Source of the DNA: Pempheris klunzingeri
Taxonomy: Eukaryota > Chordata > Actinopteri > Acropomatiformes > Pempheridae
NCBI RefSeq assembly: GCF_042242105.1
Contig: NC_092027.1
Location: forward strand, 16,882,721-16,946,720
Direction: 5' to 3'
Length of the DNA: 64,000 nucleotides
Shown here piece by piece: positions 14,701 through 28,045 of the stretch (position 1 is its first letter; every line of letters begins with the position of its first letter). The notes under the pieces were generated by a model. That model was not told the origin of the DNA and ran no database searches. It saw nothing but the letters and a program-made list of their open reading frames with translations. Position numbers and translations under genes: made by a program.

Positions 14701-17700
14701 ACAGCATTCAGCCGCAGTGTGTTGTGTATGTTCAGCAGGTATAGACAGAGCACAAGCTTTTGTATTTCAGGGGATAATTATACCTCCTAGTATGCTACAT
14801 ATGCTAGCTAGCTGCGACTGAGCAAGTCCAAGAGTAACAACTGACAACAACTGGCAAATCAATCATCCGTAATAAAGCTCTTCCTCTTGTTGTGATTATT
14901 TGCTTGTGTTATTTTTCTTTGTCCTCTGCAGAAGGTTGTGGGTCATCCTATGGAGTTCCATTGCAAGTGCCAGACCACTTTTGTTTTGGTTTGCATTTGA
15001 AGGGCTACAGAATAATGCCACCCACATCGACTGTGAGTCATGCAGCAAACACATGTTTGCATAACTCAAAATAATTGCAAAGCATCTATCTCCAAAAATC
15101 TAGTTATGCCCTTCTCTCCCTTCTCTCTTACCCTCTACTTGAGATTACAGTGAAAGACACAAACAAGAAAACCAATAAATTGCAGGCCTCTGAGACCATC
15201 ACAACAGAACTACACATCATGAAATGATATTAACAGCGCCATGCAATTCTCTTTGAGGCGAGCAAGCTTACTATGCACAACAATCAACCTGACACTTATT
15301 CAGAAAGAGAAAGAAACAGTAACCACAGGCATCTATCTGTGACCAGTATCCACAGATGCCTGTGGGATTTGCAGAATCTTGAGGCTGCCCCCTAATTAAC
15401 TGTATTCTTCTCTAAGAAATGCTTTTTGTTTGTGAAATGTTGCTTCCGCTTCTAATCTTTTGAACATAATAGTCTTCCCTTCCAACTGGCTTAATGGCAG
15501 GCAAAGGTGTGGTCACAGTGACCCTGGCTCGTCTCTTTGTCGTCACGAGTTAATGGGACGTTGCCGTTAGCAACACAAGCACCGCTTTTTCATTGCAAGT
15601 AGAGGGGAAAAAAATGAAAGTTGCGGGCTGGCAGGGAAAAATGCGACGTGGCAAGGAGTGGGATGGTGGATGCTTCAAGGAAATGCGCTCTGTGCCACTG
15701 CTGTCAAGTGTAGGTGTGCGCTTTTCTCCTGTTTTAAACAAAGTATGCTGTTGAAGACCGAGTCATAAAGTATCCCAAAGGCCATACACCGTATTTTACT
15801 GTTGGTCCAGGGTGGCGGAATTCATTATTTTTTTGATCCTTCAGGCTTCTCTGTGTCTCCATCACTCTGTCTTGTGTGCAGCTGATGGTCTCTGAGGCAG
15901 CAAAACTCAGTGTTAATGCATCACTACCACTTGTCAGGCCTGTTGGAATAGATTTTGAAGAGGATGTGAGAGGACACAGTGCTAGAAGAAATGAAGAACC
16001 CAAGGCCTACAACTGTGGCCTTATTGACAGTGCAAAGCCTTCACAAATATCTCGCTGCCTTTCTCAATGCCGCATTTCTGTGCACACACAAACTACCACA
16101 AAAACAAACCACAGTTTTATGTTAATGGTATATAACAAGAAAAACAGGGATAGGGCATTTGCTTTGGCATAGAAAACTTGGGGGGGGGGGACATTTTGCT
16201 CTAGACAAGTCAAACTTTTGTAAATCTGAAGTGAATTTTGGTGCCAAATGCATCTGCTGCAATCAAAATAGCTTAGGATGTTGGCATTGCATCTATATTC
16301 AGCCATAAATATCTGAATTAACACTCACACTGTGTTCCCTCAGAAATCGAAATTTCAACAGTTTTCAGCTCCAAATTCACTAATTAGACTTCTTCATTTC
16401 ATGCCAAAATAAACCGTACGCTATCCTAGATTATCAGTTTGAATGCTCATGCCTTATTTCGCACTGTAAATAAAAAAGTTAGTGTCAAGCTGTTAAAACA
16501 GCAGCTCCTCGAGCATACAGGTCTGGGGAAATATATCACAAAAAAATGGGTTGACATGACCTTTGAAATTCTGAAGTAGCTATTTGATTGACTGTGGATG
16601 GATGGATTCCCAAACCCCACTTAAGGATACAGCACCAGAGATTAATAAAGTGATAAAAGTAACTCTGTTCATCATTTTTGTTTGCCGATTTGAAAGGCTG
16701 GAAGGTGCTGTGACAGAAAGGTTGTTAATCATCAAAACCAGCAGAAAATTTATTTTTTCCTACTCTGTACAAAGCTCATCCTCCTCTGTTTCTGTTCCTG
16801 ACACCACTCAAGATCTTAACGATCTTCCTCCATCTTCAGCTGAGGCTGCAAACGCAGACAAGTGTTTTTCTTTCCTTGAGCTGGTCTCATCTTTCTTTCA
16901 CAAGGGCCTTTTGTTGTCTTGCCCTCCTCTCATCCAATTTTTTTTATTTTTTATTTTTTTTTATTGTTTTAATCCTGCCTCACCCTCTCCTCATTTCATT
17001 CTCAGGCTTGATCCCTTTCCTACTTTTCCATCTTACCTCTCAATTTGCTTCAATTCAGTTCTTTTCCTGCACTCCATTTCCACCTCCTTTAACTCTCTCC
17101 ATATTCATCGCCTCGCCTTTGTCTTCGCTTTGCAGGCAGTCCCATGTCACCTCTTCAAAGTCTCCATTTCCTTTTCTTGTCGATATTTGTGTCTTGCCAT
17201 TGTTTTACTGTCTATACTTTTGTACTTTAATCTGGCTAGCCGATATCTCCTGCATAGCTCCCTGAGGTCTGATGCCACCAGACAGGAGAGCTTTCCATTA
17301 ATTCTGTTAATAATGGAGGTTTGATTGACAGGCTGCAGCTCACCTGAGCTCACATCTAGACATGCTAAGACTTTATAAAACATAGGTGAGGGAAAACCAT
17401 AGGTGTTATTTGAGTTGATTGAATGAATAGCCTGAGGTGCCAATTCAGCAAATCTCAAATGCTTTACATTTGAACTTTGTGCAAGTGTGATAAAAATCCA
17501 AAGAAGTTGATTTATGGTTGATTAGATGTATCTAATAAGCTCCATTCAGGTATAGCTCATAAGCCACCCCATTTTTAGCAGTAAAAGCAGCAGAACTTTA
17601 AATTCAGTGATTCAAATGCTTCTTAGGATGTGTTCAACCCAACAACAGTTCTCTCTCTCTAACACAGGCCCTTTATTTGTTTCGGTGTGCTGATGCAGAA

Positions 17701-19235
17701 GGCTCCGGCAGAGGAGCAAAAAGGTGGTGCATCTTTTGCTGAAGCACAATTCTTTTTAATCTTGTTACACACTCCACTGGTCAAACAAATATGCAAGTGC
17801 AGAGGGGTGTACTGGAAAAGAAATTCAGCCCTGGACTTAGCCACTGGGACCGGCCTGGGGGTCAGGTCTGGGAGGTCTCAGAACAAGCCCGCAGTGCACA
17901 CTTATTCCCATTCTGGATGACAGGCACACAGATGGTAAAGAGACAGACAGGTTTGGCTGGCTAGTAAAAACTTTGATTTTTTGACGGTCGACTGGCCAGC
18001 TGATGTAGTGGCCCACCAGGATTTGTCCCGGTATGCCAGATGGGAGTTGTAAAAATCTGGTCGTTGTCACACACAGTGAGTTTAAGTAAGACTAAAACCC
18101 GGGACGCTCAAATCAACACTGCCCACTTTAATACCCTGTAATTGATTCCATTTGGGAAGTTTGAGCACAACTGGTCAGTTCGTTTATGCAGGTTGTACTG
18201 ACTGAGAGGGTTGATGCAGTAATTTGCTAAGAACCAACGATGAAAGCTACCACATTTGCTTTGATCTCAATGCATTCTTAGCCTCCAATATGTAGGTGCA
18301 ATTCTGGCAGTTATCTGTTTAACTCACCACACTCCCTGATTTTCAGTGTCCATTCTTGCCAATTCGCTGTACATTATAAATGATATCCCTCACACGAGAA
18401 ACTGTTTCAAATCGATTGGGCCTTTTATTTTGTGCTGGTCAGACATTCTGATAAATACATGTACGTATTGACAATCTTCTTTTCTCTTTTCTGTCTGTTT
18501 CATTTTTTGACATCCTGCAACTCTCTACCATTTTATTTAATTCCCTTAAGCGTAAGGTTCATAGCATAACAACCGAGTGCGCCCATCTCTCTTTTGTGTA
18601 ACAAATAATCGCAATCCAAGAAAAAGAAAAACGGGCTCAGGTTGATATTATTGGTGCATTGTAGTCTTTTATCATGAAGCATAGTATGGGCAAGTTACGG
18701 TATTTGTGAGACCGTTTCAATTTGTGAAACAACAGTCGCATCTTTATGAAGTTCAACTTCAGTCTGCAGCCAAGTCACAAAATTAAAAAGTAATATGGCT
18801 GGTATTTACCTATATACTTACAACTGCCCTTATTCGGTAATCTATAATTCTGGCCTTGTGTTTGCCTGGTGAATCACGAATGGGATTAATTTTTCAAAAT
18901 GTCAGTGGGTACAACTCTGTTAGAAAATTATGCTAATTATTTATAAAGTAAAATTCTAAAGTTAAAGAATAGCTTGCCAGAAACTGCGCAAGTGCTCCAA
19001 GCAAGATCATCATATGCAGTAGCCTTTAATTATAACTGAAGTATCACTTGTAAGTCACTTGATGTTTGATACACATTCCAATACACCTTTAGTAAACTGA
19101 CTAAAATGTTTAGCGAGGTTTAAAGCTTCTCAGAAATGTTTCATTTTGGACTCAGTGTGGATTGATAAGTGGATCAAAGAGACCATCTGGTGATATCATC
19201 TGAAACAATGTTTTGATAAGAAAACTTTGTTTTTT

Positions 19236-19309
<74 letters not shown>

Positions 19310-20434
19310 CGCGCTCGATTTTGCTTCCTGATACTTCAGCAGCAGCAGCAGAAAACAGTATCTGAGTCAACAGCTCAGGTTTGGTTATATAACTTGGTTT
19401 CATTTACTGGAATATATTTGAAGTAATATTCAGCAGCAGTTGTGTTTTGTTAACGTGCTGATGATAAAAGATCAAAAGCTGTTGTTGTCTTTGTGTCGCT
19501 GGTGTTTTGTGTTGCATGTGCGCGTTGTGGCGTCTAAAAAAGGTTCAATCCTCTCTCTCTGTCCATCTCTTTTTGCCTGTTCGGCATCTCTGCAGTGGCA
19601 CAGGGCATCAGTAAGGTGCTAATTAGATGCTGCAGTGGAGCATGGGACAGAGCGAGTGGACAATCACCACGGTGAGAGATAATTTCACACTCTCTGCCCG
19701 AACTGTCCAACGGCTGCTGCAAGCACAACTGGCAGAGAGGCCCCCGCTCAGTAATTCCACTCCAAGCGAAACTAAAGCAAACAAAACAACAAACAAACAC
19801 AAAAAAAGACTGTGCACCAGGGTCCTTCACTGGAATAAACTTTACACCATCTGCTTGAACTCATCTGTGAAGACATTTCTAATGTACATGAGGCTGAGAT
19901 GGTTTTTATGGAGGTGATGATGATGTCCTTTGGAAATATTCAAATATCAAAAAGATATGCAAGTTATTTGACAATGTTTAATTAAAAAAAAAAAAAAGTC
20001 CTTTTTTTTTTTTTTTTAGTTGTCTGTAAAGGTGATTATCGCCTTGGAGGTCACAGTTGAATTTAAACACCTTTACTACACTCGCCTTTAACTTAATCCT
20101 TATCTTATTCTTATCCCCAAATCCAAGTCCAAAGCTTCAACAACCCAGGCCCCTTGTAAAGCTCTGAGCCAGAAAATGAGTGAAATTCAGGAGGGGAGAA
20201 GCGATATCCTTTAAACAAAAAGACTGAAAGCTCCAACCCTGGCTCCTTTCTCGCCTCCACACGCCTGGCCAATCAGGGCGTGAAGTGGGTGTGAATGGCG
20301 GTTTGTCAGAAAGTTACAGAAATTGTCATACACAACTCATCCTTATCTGACGAGTAGGATGAGTTAAAGAGTCAGATGACAAGCACTCACTCTGTTGCAT
20401 AAAAAGGAAACTGAAATGCGTCAAGCTGCCAAGA
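11741..20434. other. Non-coding, microsatellites, no gene recognised
   Basis: No supported gene. The 246-codon frame at 16584-17324 is a pyrimidine-rich low-complexity run (Phe/Ser/Leu) overlapping others. An 11-base G run is at 16180-16190, a long GT repeat at 19239-19305, and a 12-bp inverted repeat at 15323-15364. A CCAAT-containing GC patch (ggccaatcagggcg, about 20266-20280) was noted but has no gene beside it. Confidence 0.6.
19239..19305. repeat. (GT)n microsatellite, 67 bases, followed by (CAG)5
   Basis: A perfect GT run is followed by a short alternating CG tail (cgtgcgcgc), and (CAG)5 lies at 19337-19351. Confidence 0.97.
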
Positions 20435-21395
20435 TACAGTACCTGTTAAAAGTTTAGTCACATCTTCTCATTATTTTCAACACTGTAGATTAATATTGAG
20501 ACATCAAAAAAAGGTATAAGATATCAAAACTATGAATTATGTAGTAAACAAAAGTGTTAAACAAGCCCGAATATGTTTTATATTTTAGATTCCCCAAAGT
20601 GGCCACCTTTTGCTTTGATGACTGCTTTTGCTCTATCAGCTTCATGAGGTGTTTTCCATTAACACATGTGCCTTGTCAACCATCAGTTGTGTTGTGCAGA
20701 GGTAGGGGTGGTACACAGTTCTATAGAATGAATAGCCCTATTCCACTACTGTTACTAAAGTAAAGAGGAACGGCAGTCCATCATGACTAAGACATGATGG
20801 TCATTCAATCCGGAAAATTTCAAGAACTGTGAATGTATCCTCAAGTTAAGTCGCACAAAACCACCAAACGCTGCGATGACATTAGAGTTATCAGCCTCAG
20901 AAACCTCGGATTAAGAACAGAAATGCCCCACAGAGTTCAAGTAGCAGACACATGTCAACATCAGCTGTTCAGAGGACACTGCGTGAATCAGACCTTCATG
21001 GTCAACTTGCTGCAAGGACGCCACTAATGAGCAAGAGAAAGAATTGCTTGGGCCAATAAGCAAAAAGAATGGACATAAGACCAAAGCATGTTGGACCACA
21101 GAGAGAAGGAAAAGCAGCCAACGAGCGCTGAGCACCTCTGAAAACTCTTTTTAGACTGTTGGGAAATCATTACAGGTGACCACCTCACGACGCTGATGGA
21201 GAGAATGCCAAGAGTGTGCAAAGCTGTCATCAAAGCTAAAAAGGTGGCTACTTGGGCGGCCACTGGTTTGTTGAATACTTGAACACTTTTTTTGTTTACT
21301 ACATAATTCCATGCGTTCCATGAATTCCATGTCCACGACAAGACTGAGACAGGAAACAATACTTTTTGTTCCATCTGGACAATCCTGGAATGAGA
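20435..21395 (+). mobile_element. Tc1-like DNA transposon, internally deleted and decayed
   Basis: The left end (TACAGTACCTGTTAAAAGTT...) has the Tc1 fish-family terminal repeat. Coding remnants follow: a helix-turn-helix region (TCAATCCGGAAAATTTCAAG near 20806) with frameshifts, then a later part (gagaatgccaagagtgtgca near 21200). Compared with the recalled family sequence, about 70 bp is missing near 20880 and the part encoding the first catalytic aspartates is missing near 21085-21095. The right inverted repeat is eroded, surviving only as the internal blocks cactttttttgtttactaca and cctggaatgag. The element cannot encode a transposase. Its length is about 0.96 kb against about 1.6 kb for intact relatives. 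Confidence 0.88.
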
Positions 21396-23385
21396 GTTTG
21401 CTTTGTTTGAGTGATAGGCACTTATTGGTTGTTTGGCTATTGGGCAGTTTTCCCAAATCACACCTACTTGCTGCTTCTCTTGTGTTGGCCTTAAACAGTA
21501 TTGGCCCCCCAGAAACACACACACACACACAAACCTGCACTAAGCCCTCCTAGCTTGCTCCTGTGTGATCGTGCGCTGCAGATGTTAGTGATTAGGCTTG
21601 TAATGATGATAACCTGAGCCCCTTTCTCCATTTCACATCTCGTTCTCTTTGTCTCCCTGCCTTTCAGTCTCACTCTCCATCGCACACACTAGACATTAGA
21701 CAGGTCCAGGTCTAGCCATCCATGTTGTTGCTAGGTCACAATAAGTGTTAGAGTCCCTCTGGCCGCGAGGTTCAGCTCAATTTAGCCTTGTTCCCTACCA
21801 GAGGATGGGCTATTTACACATGTTGCCAGGCAATTAAAGTGCTCGTCTGATGATGGGGTTTGTGGTGAGGGCTGACAGCTTTATCACATGTGAGATGACA
21901 GGATGTGAAAGCATGATAGGTTCGCCTTTGAATCATGGAAAAACTGGGTTTATGCTGCCTTCCCATCCATTCTCATTTTTCTTTTGCCTTTTCCATCATG
22001 CGTAGGCAGTGCCCACTGGTGCTTAGAAACAAAAGGGCAGCGAACCAAAATGTGCCCATGGAGCAAATGTTCAGAGAGGTTCTGCTATGAGTCCCATTCC
22101 TCGGATGATAGCACAGACAAAGTGTTTTCCACCAACAAAATTCTTCTGAATGTTGATATCTCCACTTGTTAGCTTCGGTTGTCTGACACACTCCAGCTTA
22201 TATGTTTGAATGACTCCCAGAGCCATGCCAGCCTGAAGACTTTGTAGGTTGATCACACTTACATTAGAAGGCAGGGAGTAATGGTCATCCAGCCTCAAAA
22301 TGAAGAGACAAATTACACGTCGGGAGGCTCATATTGGGTGGCGAGGAGGGGGAAGATGTAAGCAAGATGCAGAACATTTTGAAATGAAATATCAAATCCT
22401 TTCAATTGTAAATAGGTTACGCTTCAGTTTATAAGTAACTCTAGTTAAAAATGGCAAAATCAAAGATTTAGTTTAGATCAATTTTTGCAGAAGGTCTACA
22501 GTCTTAAGTTATAGCCCAATCAATTTTTGTTGACCTGGAAAGAAATACAGAACGGAACCAACTATTATAATCCAATCAATTTTCCATCATCAATCTGACT
22601 TCCTCATGGGTAGCATCAGGTGCATAAGAGCAACAAAGGACTCTCATGAAGCTGTGTTCCCTGGGCCAAAGTAGTTACGGTCTGTTTGGAGCGTTTTCTC
22701 CCAGAATACCGGGGGACATTAGTCACTAGTCAAGTACTTTAGTCAAATATCTATATGAAGTCACATTCAGGAGTATAAATGAGTATGACACAGGCTGAGT
22801 ATTATTTGTGCTAAATTTAAAACATCAGAAGGAAATCTGTCTGGTTGAAATACTGCAGAGTTTAACAGTCAATCTAAGCACAACAGCAGCAAACCTCTAT
22901 GTTTTCCCACACTATCCATGTCTTAGCCTGCCTCATTGCACCGTATTCATGCATACAATCGCCCCCTTGTCACATGTTGAACAGGTAATTCTCTCGTCTT
23001 TTGTGGAAACATGCTTGTTTGTAATGTAGCACTGATTAGCACCATCACAAAGGAGTGATGTGTCTTGGAGTGTGTGAACGTGTGTGAGAATGTCACAGTG
23101 CAAATTTGATGTTTCATTTGGTTTCCGTGCCATTTTGATTACCCTGTCGCTCGGTTCTTTTTCCCGCACTCACACTTTCTTTCACACACAAAAATACACA
23201 CTCGCACGTCACCTCGCATGACTGGCAGACCCCATGCCTGCTCCCCGGGGCACTGTGGTCCTTTTATTAGAAATGTATTCTATCAGTGCTTTTAATGTAA
23301 AAATGCAATAAAGTCATTTCACGCCATGTTGAGCAACTTTGCCACATTATTGTTAGGTCTCTGTGGCTTTCTACGGTGGGACAAG

Positions 23386-23413
23386 ACACACACACACACA
23401 CACACACACACAC
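23386..23413. repeat. (CA)n microsatellite
   Basis: Perfect CA run of about 28 bases. Confidence 0.95.
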
Positions 23414-25497
23414 TGACAGGTAGTGGAATAGAAATGAACAGATGAATAGCTCAGTAAATCTCGGTGTACACTGGTGTTGCAGTGGAATCAGCGACGAGGG
23501 AGTAAGCAGTGTTGAGCCTTGCAAAGCTTCAGAATATGGGTTTGAGTGGGATATCACAACATACAGTGTAATGCTATAGCATAAGACAGGGTTCACAGTC
23601 AAACGGTCAAGTGTGTCACTTTGCCCGTGTCTACCCTGAACAATCAAACCATCACATGATCACACTGAAAATCCTGCAATATTTGTCTGATGTAAATCTC
23701 TTATTGTCTCTTACTGACCTTTCACCTGTTCAGCTGTGATCACATATGACTCTATCGCTGTCCTGTCTGATAAACTCTTCGTGGCCCTCTTGTCAGGATG
23801 CATTTAGAAACTACTGATAATAATCAGCAAGCTTTATTTTTCTCCCTCAAACCTCCAGTATTGAGAAAACAGAACAACCAAACTTCTGCTTGCAAACTTT
23901 GCACAGCAGGTACTCCTGGGAGGCTGCTAAAAAGACAGTGTGGTGAAAGCTGATGAGTTATGCAATCAAATCAGTCGGGGGAATGCTCATTATTGTGTGT
24001 TTTTTGGTTTGTTTGTTTAGCTTTTTGCATTCTCTCTCTCTTCTGTTTATCTCTCAATGGCAAACTGTGTTTTCTCATCTGAGGGCTGCTCATCTCTGCA
24101 ATATTGCACTCCTCTCCATTTCATATGCATACCATCTAGCTGGTTCAGAACGTTCTACTGCACGGTGCCAAGACTGACATGGCAACATATCAATGAAGGT
24201 TCAAAATCATTGAGGCTCTATCCTCTCTCCCATTCATCTGGCTGCTTTGTCAAAAGCCATTTTCTTGTGAAGGACTCTCAGTAGCCACTGAAGGAACAGC
24301 CGTGTTAGATAGGGGTTTGAAGAGAAGCATAAATAGAAAAGTGAACCTTATAATGCAATTTGTTTACCGAGAACATACAATTAGCGCCTCAAGAACTTGT
24401 GCCTGGCACTGTCTATTTGGCTGACAAGCCCATTTCTATTAATCAGGAGGAGCTCTTTGACCACTTTACTCACTAATTTGGTATAATGGCAGCCTGTCCA
24501 TTCTGTAAACAAACCCCACTGCCTCCTCAAAACAAGATGTTCTTCTCAATGTTCCCTGAATCTTACTGTGTCCGTCTTTCTCCCTTACACCTTCTCTGGG
24601 CTGTAATTTCATGGGAAAATGATGACTGGCACAACCCCTACTGCAACAAGTTGGCATTTTCTTGGCATTATAATGTAGTTTGCTGGTCACTGTAGTATTT
24701 TCATGCCCAGTGCAGTGTACTCCATCAGCTATCAAACAACCAAGTACTTGATGAAAATGCACGGTAACCACAAAATAAAGCCAAATGGTACTAAACTCTT
24801 AAACACTCCAACCAGCAGATATATTCAGATGAGAAACATAAATGCAGTCACCTACCTCTGCTAGCAGACTGAACAAAGGCCTGGCCCTTCAGCTGATTGA
24901 ATTCTGCTGCACCTGAAGGCATCCATTGTTATCTTCAATCACGCACAACCTGGTTGCCCCAAAATAAGGACACAAACTCCTATGCTTCAGTGCACACCAG
25001 ACTCAATTAATGTAATCATAATCACCATAAACAAACCGCTTCACTTAGTTTTGGCAGCACCGTCATTATCACAAGTAAATGTAGCCATATCTAATTACAT
25101 GCTACGTTATTAGTTCCGGTAAAACAAACTAAATGCAATCAGTATTGTGTGTGACAATATGCAGAAAACATGAAAACATTTAAAAAAGGCACAATATCAT
25201 CTTTTAGATACAAATTTGCAGCATGTGATCTGAATCATCTGATCGGCTCTGGGGTGTGAAATGAACCTGAGAAGATGATAATTGATCATAATGTCCATAT
25301 GTTCCACTGTTTGTACAGAGTGCTCATTGTATGAACCAAAAAAAATGAAAAAAAAACAGATGTGCTGGCCTACATCCTCAATGACCTTGTGTAAATGACA
25401 GTGCTTTATGCTGATCTTTTTTTGCTTGGTCCGCAATTGCAGCATCACAAAAGAGCGTTTCATAAGCCTAACACAAGTGGACAAGAGAACAAATTGC

Positions 25498-25520
25498 TGT
25501 GTGTGTGTGTGTGTGTGTGT
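25498..25520. repeat. (GT)n microsatellite
   Basis: Perfect GT run of about 23 bases, with a second imperfect GT tract at about 25573-25598. Confidence 0.95.
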
Positions 25521-27985
25521 CTGCATACATCAATTGCCTTTAACGCTTTCTCTATGCATTAATTCATCTATGAGTGTGTGTGTATGTGTGTGTGTGTACA
25601 TGCACATCTACATTTCGTGATCATACTGTACACCGTCATGTCTGTCTACGTAGATGCACTTGTACCTCTGTGTGTGCTGCTGCACTGCTGTGATCATCCT
25701 GACCTAGAAAAGCACTGAGACAGAGAGCTGAGACTCTCTGCGCAGTGACAGGAGGGGGAATCCGAGTGTCGGCACTCAGCTTCACTGAGCCAGGCGGCAG
25801 TCTCACTCCGTCAGTAGCACCGCTGCCCCCACCCACCGTCCCCACCGCCCACCAACCGAAGTGATGCTGTGGAACGCTGCTGCTCCAGGATGAGGATAGG
25901 CACAAATCAGAAGTTCACCGTGCCCCTCAGAGAAACAATTTTGGAATAATTTAAAGACTGCTTGTGTCGCACTTGCCTGCTGCATCAAAGACCTTCGCTG
26001 TTCCTCAGAAGTAAATCAAGCGTGATCATGCTTGCTTTTCAGCTCACTCTGATTCCAGTTGCAGCAATATTAACTTTGAAAACCAATATCTTTCAAGCTC
26101 TGTTTATAAAATCTTAATACCAATCATCCTCCTATAACATCCGGTCTAAATAGTGTGTCAACATGGTGTCATTTCACCGACAGATTATTTCTTGTGCTGC
26201 CAAAGTGGACAAAGGGGTATTGGCTGACAATGCTTAACATTTTCACAACCCTTTACCAGATAGCGGTTGGTATTTCCAGAATCGTAATTGAGTCCGTCTC
26301 TTGATGAAAAATACAGTAAAGCGATAAGCGAGGTGAGGCAACAAGGGAGCACATCTGTGATGCGTCATGGCAACTGAGGCAGATGGAGGAGAGGAGTGTC
26401 ATACGAAGGCCATTCACAGCTGCACAATAGATTAGTCACACACCCTCACAAAATACACGCCAACACACATTATCCCACAACGTTAATCAGGCAAGAAGCA
26501 GGCATATTGTCTCTGCGTTGAAAAGATCCTTTACTCCATGTGAAGAGTCAAATTAACTTTCTTTAATTACAGCCCATGCTTCCCATTGAGCACAACACAG
26601 ACAAGTGGCTCGCCCCCTCAGCTTCCTGCATGGACATTAGTCACTGACTGATGATGACCCCTGACTTACTTTCAGTAGAAGTCATGTGACAAACGGGGGC
26701 TCAGGTGGATTTTGTGTATGAAGGAGCATCCAATCAGAGATGGCAATCAGAGCTAACGGCATCTAACAGCATCAGTGTCTTACCGACTCATCCACTTGTG
26801 AGAATGTCAAGTAGTTCATGCGTCCGGACGTTGTTTGGAGCTACAGTAAATCTGGGTGAGATGAGATTCATTGTTGCTTCTTGAAACAGTACAAAAAAGT
26901 GGACGGACTAATTCGGGCAGACTTAAAGTCTTCAAAAGCAGTTCAGAACATGTCATTTGCTGTTTGGAGTTTGTGCATGAGAGACTGAGAACACCACTAC
27001 AATATATTCTTCTATCAGATATGAACCAGTCTAGCTTCAACTTCTTGGTTCCCTCGGGGCATTTAAGACTTTTGTTCTTCTGAGATCAAACAGTCGGGCT
27101 AAACTGCAGCCCTGTCCAACCAATTAACACCCTCTCTCTCCACAGCGGGATGAAAGTTGGCGTTCTGGTTATGTCTGGTTTGCGGCAAGTGTGTTGATCT
27201 ATTGCACCACCCTACTCATTTATGCACCCTTTAGCCAAGCCACCAGTGATAACCCCGAGCAAGGACAACAATCGAAAAACACAGCAAAAAAAAACAAAAA
27301 ACCAAGACACACACACACACACACAGATACACTCTCTTCACATACACACACTAAAGTGCTTGTAGCCTAAGCCATGACTTGTTCACCCCCTAAAAGAAAA
27401 AAAACATTCACTTTTATTTTAATTAAGTTGTCCATTTAATAAAAACAGGTGCATATGAAAATGTACTACGAGAGGTGATGACACCAATTAAATCCAGGGT
27501 CCTTTGACGTCAGACATTTTTGCGCTACACTGCTAAAACAAAAGACTAATGTCGAGGTGAAGAAGGTTACAGTTCTGGACAGGTTTTGTTTTATTTAACT
27601 GGCAGGAGAATGCATTACCTCTTTATGTGTTAATCAGGCAAATGGCAAAAATACACATCAAATATCCTCACGACGTTAATTAGTCACTGTCAGACTCTAC
27701 ACTGCATTTTACATTGTGTGCCAGCAGGTTGGATTTCTCACTCAAACACAGATTACTTTGGTTCATAGGGGGATTTCGTTTTATGGCATAAAGCAGGAAC
27801 ACGGCAAACAGAGCTCAAGCTTGCAGAGAATCTGTCAATATCAGATGGTGGAATGAATGAAAATCTGATCTAAAATTACTTCTTTTATCATTGCCCTCTT
27901 TAATAAAACAAAATAGGAAACAAATACACATTGGGTAGGTCGATATCCTGTTTGGGACAAGAAGAAACAAGTTTAATGGGAATAA

Positions 27986-28045
27986 AGGAATAGCCTAGTT
28001 TAAGATTTTGGGAAATATGCTTATTCACTCACTTTCTGGTGTCGA
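27986..28045 (+). repeat. Partial end of the foldback repeat family seen at 6845
   Basis: The block ggaatagcctagtttaagat then tttgggaaatatgcttattc matches the outer end of the same teleost foldback family. Only one arm is recognisable. Confidence 0.5.

Larger units (their letters stand above)
21396..27985. other. Non-coding, microsatellites, no gene recognised
   Basis: No supported gene. CA/GT repeats occur at 21518-21531, 23386-23413, 25498-25520 and 27306-27324. A GC- and CpG-richer patch at 25680-25960 resembles a 5' UTR or promoter, but no coding exon is seen beside it. Confidence 0.6.

Noticed and set aside
14892..15074. Possible exon after a ctctgcag acceptor
   Set aside because: No matching donor with a retained frame and no recognisable domain.
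16584..17324. 246-codon open frame, the longest on the + strand
   Set aside because: It is a pyrimidine-rich stretch giving Phe/Ser/Leu low complexity, with another overlapping frame, no domain and no splice or promoter context.
19152..19403. His/Thr repeat protein on the minus strand
   Set aside because: Translation of the GT microsatellite.
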